Part shown: positions 9,019 to 17,592 of the stretch, piece by piece
Numbering within the stretch: the first letter of the stretch is position 1
Layout of the letters: each line of letters begins with the position of its first letter
DNA from: Parasphingorhabdus cellanae
GTDB taxonomy: Bacteria > Pseudomonadota > Alphaproteobacteria > Sphingomonadales > Sphingomonadaceae
Direction: 5' to 3'
DNA: 64,000 nucleotides
Assembly (NCBI RefSeq): GCF_017498565.1
Contig: NZ_CP071794.1
Location: 2,346,001-2,410,000 of the forward strand
Notes under the pieces: generated by a model
Told to the model about the DNA's origin: nothing
Database searches by the model: none
The model's input: the letters and a program-made list of their open reading frames with translations, nothing else
Program-made: the position numbers and the translations under genes

Positions 9019-9429
9019 ATGAAGATGTTAAAAGATGTTTCCGTCGGCGGCGGTTTGAAGGACCTGTTCACCATGCTGCGGCGTAGTCCCAAGGAACAGG
9101 CCATGCCTGCGCTCCTGGCGTTTGCGTGTTCCGGATTCATTTTCTTTCTCTTCATCATCGACCCGAAGATCAACACAGATGTCTATGTCCCGCAAGAAGT
9201 TGTCTATGTAGAAAACTGGTCATTGGAGCGCTCCGACGAAGAGATTATGAGAGATCGTTGGGCGGTGCAATGCCTCAAAGACAAGCGCGATGCGAAACGG
9301 CGCGATGCGATGAAATCATTGGGCCGAATGTCCGGTATGGATGTCGAAGAAATTGAGCGCCAGGCCGAAGCGGATCGGGTGGCTCGCGGCGAAATAGAAG
9401 TTGAACGGCCCGCTGATGTCACATGCTAG
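9019..9429 (+). CDS. hypothetical single-span membrane protein
   Basis: From the ATG at 9019 this gives 136 residues; the open frame begins with a GTG at 8938 and the true start is uncertain. A hydrophobic segment, ALLAFACSGFIFFLFII, lies near residues 35-51. A charged C-terminal half rich in Arg, Lys, Asp and Glu with helical periodicity follows. I do not recognise a named family. The 3' end overlaps ribD by 7 bp (its stop lies inside the first codons of ribD), so it is probably co-transcribed with the riboflavin genes. Its role is unknown. Confidence 0.65.
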   Translation: MKMLKDVSVGGGLKDLFTMLRRSPKEQAMPALLAFACSGFIFFLFIIDPKINTDVYVPQEVVYVENWSLERSDEEIMRDRWAVQCLKDKRDAKRRDAMKSLGRMSGMDVEEIERQAEADRVARGEIEVERPADVTC

Positions 9430-10400
9430 CTGACAATGACGATGCCCGTTTTATGGCTGCAGCCATAGCATTGTCCGAACGCGGCCGCGGCCGTACGGGC
9501 GATAACCCCAATGTCGGTTGTATCATTGTTAAAGACGGTATCATTGTCGGTCGTGGTTGGACCCAGCCCGGCGGGCGGCCTCACGCCGAAGCTATGGCTT
9601 TGGAGCAAGCGGGCAAGGCCACGAAGGGCGCCGACATATACTGCACGATGGAGCCATGTGCACATGAGAGCAAGCGCGGGCCGACTTGTGTCGATCTGGT
9701 CAAAGAAGCCGCACCTGCGCGGGTCATTGTTGCGACTCTCGATATTGACGAGCGTACGCGGCGACAAGGTATTGACCGGCTTGGCGAATCCGGGATTTCG
9801 GTATCAGTCGGAGTATTGGAACAGCAAGCGCACCGCGCGATGGCAGGTTTTTTCACACGGATGGAAAAAGGGCGTCCCCATGTGACCCTAAAACTCGCGA
9901 TGTCACTGGATGGTTGCATCGCCATGGCTGACGGCACTAGCAAATGGATTACCGGTAAACGGGCGAGAGCCCATGCCCATCTTGAACGGGCGCGTTGTGA
10001 TGCTATCTTGGTTGGTGCAGGTACGGTAGTGGCCGATAATCCCGGACTCGACGTTCGCCTGACCGGGCTGGAGGGCCGATCACCCCAACCGGTGGTCCTC
10101 GGCAAAGCAGAGGTTGCAGACCATTGGACCGAAATTTCGGAACCGGAAGCCATTGCGGAGCTGGACCAGACAAGCTGGCTGTTAGTCGAAGGTGGCGCTG
10201 CGACTGCGGCGTCCTTTCTGAAGGCTGACCTCGTCGACCGGCTACTACTCTATCGCGCGCCAATTATGATCGGCGGCGGCCTACAAGCTATTGGCGATAT
10301 TGGACTCGGCAGTCTTGACGTCGCCCATGGTCAATGGGTTCGGCTTGATCGCCGTGATCTGGGGCAGGATATGCTTGAGTTATATGAACGCGCCGCCTAG
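9423..10400 (+). CDS. ribD: bifunctional riboflavin deaminase/reductase
   Basis: This carries out the second and third steps of riboflavin synthesis: deamination, then ribose-chain reduction, of the pyrimidine intermediate. It has 325 residues. The N-terminal cytidine-deaminase-like domain (~1-145) has zinc motifs HAEAMAL and MEPCAHESKRGPTC. The C-terminal NADPH-dependent reductase domain has VTLKLAMSLDGCIA, RCDAILVGAGTV and LLVEGGAATAASFL. The upstream membrane gene overlaps by 7 bp, and ribE follows 45 bp downstream. No FMN riboswitch fold was recognised in the short gap. Confidence 0.95.
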   Translation: MLADNDDARFMAAAIALSERGRGRTGDNPNVGCIIVKDGIIVGRGWTQPGGRPHAEAMALEQAGKATKGADIYCTMEPCAHESKRGPTCVDLVKEAAPARVIVATLDIDERTRRQGIDRLGESGISVSVGVLEQQAHRAMAGFFTRMEKGRPHVTLKLAMSLDGCIAMADGTSKWITGKRARAHAHLERARCDAILVGAGTVVADNPGLDVRLTGLEGRSPQPVVLGKAEVADHWTEISEPEAIAELDQTSWLLVEGGAATAASFLKADLVDRLLLYRAPIMIGGGLQAIGDIGLGSLDVAHGQWVRLDRRDLGQDMLELYERAA

Positions 10401-10445
10401 GTTCTTTTCTTCCTTTTAACAGCGCAAATTTTGCAAAGGCTTCCC

Positions 10446-11060
10446 ATGTTTACAGGCATAGTTTCCGATATCGGCACGATCTCCAAGGTGGAAGAACGCG
10501 GTGACCTGCGGCTGGTGATATCCTGCCACTACGACATGAGCGGCGTTGATATTGGCGCTTCCATTGCCTGTTCCGGGGCTTGTTTGACAGTCGTAGACAA
10601 GGGATCGAACTGGTTCGCCGTGGATGTTTCGGCTGAGAGTATATCGAAAACCGCGGAATCCATGTGGGCGGAAGGGCGGAAGCTGAATCTCGAACGCGCA
10701 TTAAAAGTGGGCGACGAACTGGGTGGCCATATTGTGACCGGACATGTTGACGCCGTAGGTGATGTGGTTTCGGTGGAAACAGAAGGCGATTCACATCCGA
10801 TCCGTATTCACGCGCCTAAGGAAATCGCGGCCTATCTCGCGCCAAAGGGCTCGATTACAGTTGATGGCATATCTCTGACCGTGAATATGGTTGACGACCA
10901 GCCGGATGGCAGCACGATTTTCGGCCTGAACATCATACCGCATACAGCGAGCGTGACGACTTTCGCCGACCTGAAAACCGGCGACCAGGTCAATCTGGAG
11001 ATTGATATATTGGCGCGCTATCTCTCCCGGATGGAGAAATTACGCGCCGTTACCGCCTGA
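10446..11060 (+). CDS. ribE: riboflavin synthase alpha subunit
   Basis: This dismutates two 6,7-dimethyl-8-ribityllumazine molecules to riboflavin. It has 204 residues from the ATG at 10446 (MFTGIVSDIGTI); the frame also has a TTG at 10431, but MFTGIV is the invariant family start. The two lumazine-binding repeats are visible: IGASIACSGACLTV in the first half and GSITVDGISLTVN in the second. It follows ribD on the same strand and ends 7 bp before the convergent eipA stop. Confidence 0.96.
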   Translation: MFTGIVSDIGTISKVEERGDLRLVISCHYDMSGVDIGASIACSGACLTVVDKGSNWFAVDVSAESISKTAESMWAEGRKLNLERALKVGDELGGHIVTGHVDAVGDVVSVETEGDSHPIRIHAPKEIAAYLAPKGSITVDGISLTVNMVDDQPDGSTIFGLNIIPHTASVTTFADLKTGDQVNLEIDILARYLSRMEKLRAVTA

Positions 11061-11067
11061 TTATGCC

Positions 11068-11937
11068 TTAGAAGGGCAGCCATTTCTGCTTTTTGCTGAA
11101 CTTCATATAGCCCACATTCGCGCCTAGCCTTAGCCCTGCACCCAGTCGCACCGGGATCAACACTTTGTCGCCGCTGCGTAAATAGCTCACGTGAAAGCCG
11201 CCAACAAAATAGGCCGCGCCCTCCCCCGCAGGAAAGCGCTGATAGAGATCTTCGGTGTCATAGAGATTGTAAACGAGCACGAAGCTGTTCGCTGCATTGC
11301 CCCCGATATCGAAGCCGATGGATGGCCCGGTCCAGTAAACCGGTTTTTCGCCTTCAATTTTATGATGCAATTTGCCAGACCCATAGCGCAGACCAACCAC
11401 AAAGGCACCAGATGCCTCACGCCCTGCGATATAAGCATTGGGGCGGCCCTGTTTTTTCAGAATATCCTCAATAACACCAGCAAGACCCTTGGCACCTTTG
11501 CCAAACACGCCTTCGGCTGCGCCGATCAAATCATCATCCTGGTAAGTGGTCGCTTGATCCACATTGGCAATCGCATTGCCATTTTGATCAGTATTATTTT
11601 GATCATAGCTGTTTTGGTTTGCAGGATCGTCGTAATTCGTGCCGTCGTCAATCGTCCCGGATTGGTCCAGATCGCTATCAATATCACCGTCTACATCACT
11701 GGTCACGGTAGTGTCTTGCTCGGACACCGGCGCTTCAAAATTCCCGTCATAATCGGGATTGTCGAGATCAGCATCTATGGCGTCATTGGGATCAATCGTC
11801 TGGACCTGCGCAAAAGCGGGAGACATGGCCGGTGCGCAGGAAAGCGCGGCGACAGCAAAAAGGCCAAGCAATCTCTTACCGAGAGTCTCGCGGGTATTTT
11901 TTTTCACAAACATTTCCTTTGGGCACGACTTAGACAT
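11068..11937 (-). CDS. eipA: EipA/DUF1134 family envelope protein
   Basis: This is a 289-residue secreted protein. I chose the ATG at 11937 because GGAAGGAG lies 8 bases upstream; an inner ATG at 11913 gives the more compact signal peptide (LLGLFAVAALSCAPAMSPAFA, cleavage after AFA). After the signal comes a long Asp/Asn/Gln-rich low-complexity stretch, then the conserved DUF1134 domain with GRPNAYIAGREASGAFVVGL, WTGPSIGFDIGGNA and VPVRLGAGLRLGANVGYMKF. EipA proteins of Brucella and Caulobacter act in cell-envelope integrity. It is convergent with ribE. Confidence 0.88.
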   Translation of the reverse strand: MSKSCPKEMFVKKNTRETLGKRLLGLFAVAALSCAPAMSPAFAQVQTIDPNDAIDADLDNPDYDGNFEAPVSEQDTTVTSDVDGDIDSDLDQSGTIDDGTNYDDPANQNSYDQNNTDQNGNAIANVDQATTYQDDDLIGAAEGVFGKGAKGLAGVIEDILKKQGRPNAYIAGREASGAFVVGLRYGSGKLHHKIEGEKPVYWTGPSIGFDIGGNAANSFVLVYNLYDTEDLYQRFPAGEGAAYFVGGFHVSYLRSGDKVLIPVRLGAGLRLGANVGYMKFSKKQKWLPF

Positions 11938-12205
11938 GGGTAAACTCCTTCCCATACCAGCCGCTTCTGACCATGGCGTTTCGCGATGACTAGGCAATGA
12001 ACGGACGACGACCCGAGTCGATTTTGCGGCCTGTTGAGTGTTTTTGTGGGTTTTCGGTTCACAGTTGATTGAATTTGTCCGGATTAACTGGCTTCGCGCC
12101 TTTTTTCCGTTGCCTTATGCCATCGTCACTATCGCAGCCACTTTACCCATTGCAGCCGGTGCAATGCCCCGTTATAGCGCATGGCCTTGGCCAAGCCAGT
12201 CATGC

Positions 12206-12297
12206 GGACACGTGGGTGAGCGGCTGAAACCACCTCCCTGCTAAGGAGGCAAGGGCCTCACGGTCCTTCGAGGGTTCGAATCCCTCCGTGTCCGCCA
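12206..12297 (+). tRNA. tRNA-Ser (anticodon GCU)
   Basis: The acceptor arms GGACACG (12206-12212) and CGTGTCC (12287-12293) pair, followed by discriminator G and an encoded CCA. The anticodon arm CCTCC-CTGCTAA-GGAGG shows anticodon GCT. A long variable arm (CAAGGGCCTCACGGTCCTT) and the T arm GAGGG-TTCGAAT-CCCTC follow, as expected for serine tRNA. It decodes AGC/AGU. Its 3' end probably served as the attachment site for the integrase gene that follows 155 bp downstream. Confidence 0.95.
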
Positions 12298-12300
12298 CTT

Positions 12301-12330
12301 ATATTATCCCAGAAAGTCTCATATTATCCC
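12301..12330 (+). repeat. paired ATATTATCCC direct repeats next to tRNA end
   Basis: ATATTATCCC occurs at 12301-12310 and again at 12321-12330, 20 bp apart (about two helical turns). It starts 3 bp after the tRNA CCA. Position and spacing are what is expected for integrase or excisionase arm-binding sites beside attL; that function is inference. Confidence 0.5.
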
Positions 12331-12411
12331 TAAAGCAATGATTTTGCTTGATTTTTCGGCTTATGTGATTTTCATATGTTCTTATGATGTTCCACAAAAG
12401 CCCGCAATAAG

Positions 12412-12432
12412 TGTGGGACAGATTGTGGGACA
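12412..12432 (+). repeat. paired TGTGGGACA direct repeats upstream of integrase
   Basis: TGTGGGACA occurs at 12412-12420 and 12424-12432, 12 bp apart, just before the integrase start. Repeats of this form are often seen between a tRNA and a P4-type integrase and may be arm-type binding sites or an autoregulatory operator. Function is inferred from location only. Confidence 0.5.
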
Positions 12433-12451
12433 AATATGGAAAGGTGATAAA

Positions 12452-13600
12452 ATGGGAAAGCTGACTGCAACAAAAATTCGTAAGCTCAAAGAACGCGGAA
12501 ATTATGGCGATGGCGACGGATTGTTTCTGAGAATAGGGGATTCGGGTAAAGGCTATTGGGTTATTCGCTGCCAGATTAATGGACGACGGCGTGATATTGG
12601 CCTTGGTTCACTCAGTCTTATGTCATTGGCCGAAGCTCGTGAAGCAGCCTATCTGATCCGTAAAGACATCCACAACGGCCTTGATCCGATTGCCGAGCGC
12701 AAAAAAGCGAAGCTTGTCATTCCGACCTTTAGGGACGCTGCGAAACAGGTCCATGCCGAGCGTCGTGTCGCCTGGAAGAGCGGCAAGCACCAAAAGCAAT
12801 GGATGACGACGATCGAAAAGCATGTTTTTCCCAAAATCGGCGATCGGCTAGTCAATGATATTGAAGGACCGGTTATACGGGATGTACTGGTCCCGATATG
12901 GCTGACAAAACCAGAAACAGCGCGAAGGGTAAAACAGCGGATCGGAGTTGTCCTCGATTGGGCCTATTCCAATGGTTTGCGTGCTTCTGAAGCACCTCTC
13001 CGTTCGGTAGGGCGCGGTTTGCCCAAACAACCGAAGAAGGATAACCATTTTGCTGCAATGCCTTATGAGGAAGTGCCAGAGTTTCTAAAATATCTGCATA
13101 CCAAGGAAAATGTGAGCCGTCTGGCGCTGGAGTTCCTGATTCTGACTGCTACCCGTTCTGGCGAAGTACGCGGCGCCACGATGAATGAGATCGACAGCTG
13201 CAACCACCTGTGGACAATCCCAGCCGACCGCATGAAAATGGGTAAAGCGCATACAATCCCGCTGACAGCGAGCGCACTAGATGTTCTGGAACGCGTTCGG
13301 CCCTATTTCGCTCCGGTTAGTAATCTGATTTTTCCAGGGAAAAATGTGAAACGACCGCTGTCCAATATGACTTTGATTAAGGTGCTGAGAGTTGCGGAAC
13401 TACCGTATACTGTACACGGTTTTCGATCCTCATTCCGCGATTGGGTCGCGGAGCAAACCAGCTATCCCGGCGAGGTTGCCGAAGCAGCTCTAGCACACAG
13501 CATAGCAAACAAGGTAGAAGCAGCTTATCGCCGCACCGACTATCTCGAAAAGCGGCGGCCTTTGATGCAGGACTGGGAGCGATTTTGTATCGCTGGTTGA
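12452..13600 (+). CDS. int: P4-type tyrosine-family site-specific integrase
   Basis: This is a 382-residue integrase from the ATG at 12452, with AAGGTGA upstream; the longer frame from 12338 is rejected because it covers the repeat region. The N-terminal DUF4102-like arm-binding domain starts MGKLTATKIRKL and includes GDGDGLFLRI. The central SAM-like domain is followed by the catalytic domain: Arg in TATRSGEVRGA, His-x-x-Arg in HGFRSSFRDWV and the Tyr in EAAYRRTDYLEKRR. It appears intact. It follows a tRNA-Ser gene, the normal target of this family, so it marks the left end of an integrated element. Confidence 0.93.
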   Translation: MGKLTATKIRKLKERGNYGDGDGLFLRIGDSGKGYWVIRCQINGRRRDIGLGSLSLMSLAEAREAAYLIRKDIHNGLDPIAERKKAKLVIPTFRDAAKQVHAERRVAWKSGKHQKQWMTTIEKHVFPKIGDRLVNDIEGPVIRDVLVPIWLTKPETARRVKQRIGVVLDWAYSNGLRASEAPLRSVGRGLPKQPKKDNHFAAMPYEEVPEFLKYLHTKENVSRLALEFLILTATRSGEVRGATMNEIDSCNHLWTIPADRMKMGKAHTIPLTASALDVLERVRPYFAPVSNLIFPGKNVKRPLSNMTLIKVLRVAELPYTVHGFRSSFRDWVAEQTSYPGEVAEAALAHSIANKVEAAYRRTDYLEKRRPLMQDWERFCIAG

Positions 13601-13678
13601 ATTCCATTTCAATGGTTTCCCATTTGGAGCTTCAAACTGTTTTGTGCGTGTGTGAAATAGTTTTACCTATTGTAGTTT

Positions 13679-14977
13679 TTAGCTGGCAAGCCGAAGATCG
13701 CTGCTGGCCTTCAGATTATTCGGCTGGTCTGGCCAGATGCCGCGCGTGTCGTAAACGACTTTATCGGCCCGCTCGTCCAGCGGAATTGATTTGAACATAT
13801 CATGATCGGTTAGCGTGATCATCACGGGACAGCTTTCTAGAGCCTCGTCAATATCTACCAACTCTGCTCCCGTACCTTCAAATGCAGCGGGTAGTTCGTT
13901 AGCATAAGGCTCTACTACCTTGACCCGTCCGCCATAGCGCCGCGCCAGCTTGGCTGCGATCTTTAGGGCGGGGCTTTCCCGAAAATCATCGATATTGGCT
14001 TTGAATGCCAATCCGAAACAGGCGATTGAGACGCTGGGCAATTCGTCAATCATCAAGGATGCCTGCTCCAGAACGTGGCCAGTTTTGCCATCATTCACCT
14101 CGCGGGCGATGCGGATAAGCGGCGTATGATCTGGTGCACCGTGGACGATGAACCAAGGGTCAACAGCGATACAATGCCCGCCCACGCCGGGGCCAGGCTG
14201 CAATATGTTCACGCGCGGATGGCGATTGGCGAGGCGGATAACCTCCCAGACATCCAAATCCATCTCATCAGACACAATGGAAAGCTCGTTGGCAAAGGCG
14301 ATATTCACATCGCGGTAACTGTTTTCGACCAGCTTTGTCATTTCCGCGGCTCGCGCGTTTGTGGTGACGCATCCTCCGCGGACAAAGCGGCGATAAAAAT
14401 CCAGAGCCTTTCGGGCACAGCGCGGCGTGATGCCGCCAATGCAGCGATCATTATTGGTCAACTCCTCAAGTATCTTGCCGGGCAAAACCCGTTCCGGACA
14501 ATAAGCAATCGCAACATCCGGTATGTCATTGGTCAAGCCTGGTATCTTGAGATCAGGACGGAGCTTCGCGATCAAATCCCGCATCTTTTCGGTCGTTCCG
14601 ACAGGAGATGTGGATTCCAATATGATCGTATCACCAGCTTTTAAAGCCGCCGCGACATTGGTGGCAGCGTCCATCACATAGCTCGTATCCGGCACATGAT
14701 TATCGCCAAAAGGCGTCGGAACCGCGATAACAAAAACGTCGGCGGCCTCAACCTGCAACGAAGCCCGCAAGGTACCGCGAGACACCACGCCTTGCACCAG
14801 GCCATCGAGGTCCACTTCTTCGATATGGATTTTGCCATTATTGATCGTGTCAACGACATGAGCCGTCACATCCACGCCAAGGACCGGGCATCCTGAACGC
14901 GCGATGATGGCGGCGGTCGGCAGGCCAATATAACCAAGACCCAGGACGCAGACGGAAGGTTTCTCGTCGGAAAGCAT
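13679..14977 (-). CDS. wecC: UDP-N-acetyl-D-mannosamine dehydrogenase
   Basis: This oxidises UDP-ManNAc to UDP-ManNAcA with 2 NAD+. It has 432 residues. The N-terminal Rossmann motif VLGLGYIGLP is at 11-20. The catalytic Cys269 lies in GVGGHCIAVDPWF, and the C-terminal UDP-binding domain contains CFGLAFKANIDDFRESPA. AYCPERVLPG and ITPRCARKA favour the WecC subgroup over UDP-glucose dehydrogenase. It lies downstream of wecB on the same strand with a 116-bp gap, so the two supply UDP-ManNAcA for the adjacent polysaccharide locus. It is convergent with the integrase gene. Confidence 0.92.
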   Translation of the reverse strand: MLSDEKPSVCVLGLGYIGLPTAAIIARSGCPVLGVDVTAHVVDTINNGKIHIEEVDLDGLVQGVVSRGTLRASLQVEAADVFVIAVPTPFGDNHVPDTSYVMDAATNVAAALKAGDTIILESTSPVGTTEKMRDLIAKLRPDLKIPGLTNDIPDVAIAYCPERVLPGKILEELTNNDRCIGGITPRCARKALDFYRRFVRGGCVTTNARAAEMTKLVENSYRDVNIAFANELSIVSDEMDLDVWEVIRLANRHPRVNILQPGPGVGGHCIAVDPWFIVHGAPDHTPLIRIAREVNDGKTGHVLEQASLMIDELPSVSIACFGLAFKANIDDFRESPALKIAAKLARRYGGRVKVVEPYANELPAAFEGTGAELVDIDEALESCPVMITLTDHDMFKSIPLDERADKVVYDTRGIWPDQPNNLKASSDLRLAS

Positions 14978-15093
14978 GATCGCAAAATCTCCTATATGCG
15001 CCCGATAGGACGCAATTGTTCACAATCTGCGTAGTCAAACATCGTAAATAATTAGGTAATGTCGTCAGATTCTCTGGGATATGGCTCGGAGTT

Positions 15094-16239
15094 TCATGAC
15101 ACGAGGCTTTGCTCGATTACATCAGCAATCCGCTCACTGGCCTGGCCATCTCCGAAGGGATTATGGGCCTTTGCCATTGCATCATAATATCGCTCATTAT
15201 CAAGCAGCTCGTACGCTTCTTTCAAGATCAGGTCTTTATCGGTTCCCACCAGCTTGGCGGTGCCAGCTGCAACACCCTCGGGCCGTTCAGTCGTATCGCG
15301 CATTACCAGCACCGGTTTCCCCAATGCCGGTGCTTCTTCCTGCACGCCTCCGCTATCGGTCAGCATGAACGTGCAAGCATCTAAAAGTGCAACAAAATTG
15401 GGATAATCCAACGGTTCGATCATGGCGACATTGCTCAGACCACCCAGCGCATCATTCATGATGGCCCGGACATTGGGGTTGAGATGGACCGGAAAAATCA
15501 GCGCCACATCATCCCTGCCCGCAAGTTCGCGCAGGGCAGCAGCGATATTGGTCAAGCCATCGCCAAAATTCTCGCGCCGATGGCTGGTCACGCCGATTAT
15601 TTTCTTGCCCGACAATCTTTCAAACAGAGCCTTTAGATCGGCATCCAAAAAGTCTTTTTCCTGACTTTTTTGCACCGTGGCTAACAATGCATCAATCACC
15701 GTGTTGCCGGTGACGCTGATCTGATCCTCTGGCACATTTTCTTTACGCAGCGCAGCGGCCGACGTCTCTGTGGGCGCAAAATGCTGATCGGCAATCGTGC
15801 CAATAATCTTGCGGTTCACCTCTTCCGGCCAGGGATGATAAATATTATAACTGCGCAAGCCCGCCTCAACATGGCTGACGGGAATTTTTCGATAATAAGC
15901 CGCGAGCGCTCCACACATCGCTGTGGCCGTATCGCCCTGCACCACCACACGCTGCGGTCCGATCTCATCCAGAGTTTGACCAATACCTGCCAGTACTCGA
16001 CCGGTTAACTCGTCGAGGCTTTGATCTGCACGCATCAAATCGAGGTCATAATCCGGCACGATATCGGTAATATCCAGCACCTGATCGAGCATTTGGCGAT
16101 GCTGGGCCGTGACGCAGCTGATATTTTGCAAGGAGCTGCGTTTTGACAGGGCTCGGACGACGGGGAACAGCTTAATAGCTTCCGGTCTTGTTCCGAAAAT
16201 CGTGACGACTTTCGGTTGCGATGATTTGCGGATTTCCAT
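15094..16239 (-). CDS. wecB: UDP-N-acetylglucosamine 2-epimerase (non-hydrolysing)
   Basis: This interconverts UDP-GlcNAc and UDP-ManNAc in the cytoplasm. It has 381 residues from the ATG at 16239; an upstream in-frame TTG is less likely. Family motifs are TIFGTRPEAIKLFPV at the start, VQGDTATAM, HVEAGLRSYN, PEEVNRKI, TSHRRENFG and LTDSGGVQEEAP. Length and motif order match WecB/MnaA proteins. It is followed by wecC, giving the complete UDP-ManNAcA pathway. A perfect palindrome lies 117 bp upstream of the start. Confidence 0.94.
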   Translation of the reverse strand: MEIRKSSQPKVVTIFGTRPEAIKLFPVVRALSKRSSLQNISCVTAQHRQMLDQVLDITDIVPDYDLDLMRADQSLDELTGRVLAGIGQTLDEIGPQRVVVQGDTATAMCGALAAYYRKIPVSHVEAGLRSYNIYHPWPEEVNRKIIGTIADQHFAPTETSAAALRKENVPEDQISVTGNTVIDALLATVQKSQEKDFLDADLKALFERLSGKKIIGVTSHRRENFGDGLTNIAAALRELAGRDDVALIFPVHLNPNVRAIMNDALGGLSNVAMIEPLDYPNFVALLDACTFMLTDSGGVQEEAPALGKPVLVMRDTTERPEGVAAGTAKLVGTDKDLILKEAYELLDNERYYDAMAKAHNPFGDGQASERIADVIEQSLVS

Positions 16240-16355
16240 AGTCAATTCGCTAACAACTTATGCCTAAAATTTTTATAACATCTGATATCGGGCGTGGTTC
16301 TATAGTATATTCCATCTTTTGTTATTGCGATCCGGTGAAAATTATAAGCCAGCCT

Positions 16356-16373
16356 ATGTTAATATTTTAACAT
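16356..16373. promoter_or_regulatory. perfect palindrome, possible operator
   Basis: ATGTTAA-TATT-TTAACAT is an 18-bp palindrome with 7-bp perfect arms in the AT-rich gap between wecB (minus strand) and the broken capD gene (plus strand). Its position suits an operator for divergent promoters. No regulator can be assigned; it is not followed by a T-run, so it is not a terminator. Confidence 0.4.
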
Positions 16374-16521
16374 GTCTGCATGACAAGCCGAACCGTCAAA
16401 TCGAAACATTTGGAAAACACCGCGAAGTCGTTTATTAGACCGCAGTCACTTTTGACATTGCGGTTCGACTAGTCTGGGATTTAGTAAAATCGAAACTATA
16501 ACCGCCTTTGTAACCTCCACA

Positions 16522-17592
16522 TTGGAGAGAATAGCAAATATCTCGCGCTGACAGAAACAGGTTATCGTGCTGCTCTTGGATATGATCCTTTGCATCCAGT
16601 CGATATGGATAGCCTATTCGTTACACGTTGACGTCTGGATTTATTGGGATTTGGCAATTAAAAAAGTTGTGCTTGCCGCGCTATTGATGATGATGCCGAT
16701 AATCCACTTCGTCGGCGTTTACGATGCGATTTTCCGCTACGCTGGATCCGGTATGATGAAGACCTTGGTAAGGGCTCTCATCCTCTACGGGGTTCCCATG
16801 GTCGTCCTTTTTTCGGTCATTGGAATAGCAGGCGTTCCAAGAACAATTGGTGTGATTCAACCGATTATTTTCTTTATAATGGTTGGTTTCTCTGGTGTTA
16901 TAGTGCGATATTTGATGGTTGATATATTAGGGCGCAACCGTTTTGGCGGACAGGTTAAGATGGTCTTGATTTATGGTGCGGTCAATGCGGGTCAGCAGCT
17001 GGCGTCGTCCATGCGCTCTGAGTCAGCCAAGAGATTGCGAGGCTATGTTGATGATGACCAGCCTCTGGATGGCCAAAGCTCGACGGCGACAAGATTTTCT
17101 GGAGCGGTAACCTGCCGGAAATAATCAACAGATATGCGGTTACTGACATCCTGCTGGCTCTTCCGAACATCTCCCAAAAAAAGCGTGCTATTGTTGATCA
17201 GATTCAGAAGTTCAAGGTCCACGTCGAAACCCTGCCAAACATGAAAGACATCATCGACGGTAAAGTGTCATTCAACGATATCCGTGAGCTGGATATCGAG
17301 GACTTGCTTGGCCGCGAAGCAGCCTCGCCGAATGAACTGCTGTTCGGCCGGACAATAGTTGGCAAGACGGTGATGGTGACCGGAGCGGGAGGTTCTATTG
17401 GTAGCGAACTTTGCGGGCAAATTACAAAATCCGGGGCACGCCAACTCATATTGTCCGAGCTGTCAGATTTTTCACTCTAAGCTATTGAAAAAGAGCTCAA
17501 AAAACTATCTCAAGCAACATGGCTCTGAAAATATGGAGGTCATTCCTGTGCTGGGGTCGGTGACCGACGCAAATCGTGTGGAGGAAATCCTC
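16522..17592 (+). pseudogene. broken polysaccharide 4,6-dehydratase gene (CapD/WbpM/PglF type)
   Basis: Reading across frames gives a typical membrane-anchored nucleotide-sugar dehydratase: an N-terminus ERIANISR-QKQVIVLLLD, several TM helices, a first Rossmann domain, then the catalytic-domain start VMVTGAGGSIGSELCGQI. Lesions are an in-frame TGA at 16549, a frameshift near 17080, an in-frame TAA at 17478 inside the FSL(Y)AIEKEL motif, and another frameshift near 17500-17525. The gene stops abruptly around 17592, where homology switches to an inverted traA remnant. The catalytic half is missing, so it is non-functional. An intact copy would have fed the adjacent polysaccharide locus with a 6-deoxy-4-keto-HexNAc sugar. 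Confidence 0.85.

Noticed and set aside
10401..10445. FMN riboswitch upstream of ribE
   Set aside because: The gap of 45 bp is far too short for the RFN element and none of its conserved blocks are present.
12204..12297. tRNA beginning two bases earlier (GCGGACAC)
   Set aside because: GCGGACA can pair with TGTCCGC, but then the discriminator and CCA fall out of place; starting at GGACACG gives a G discriminator and an encoded CCA.
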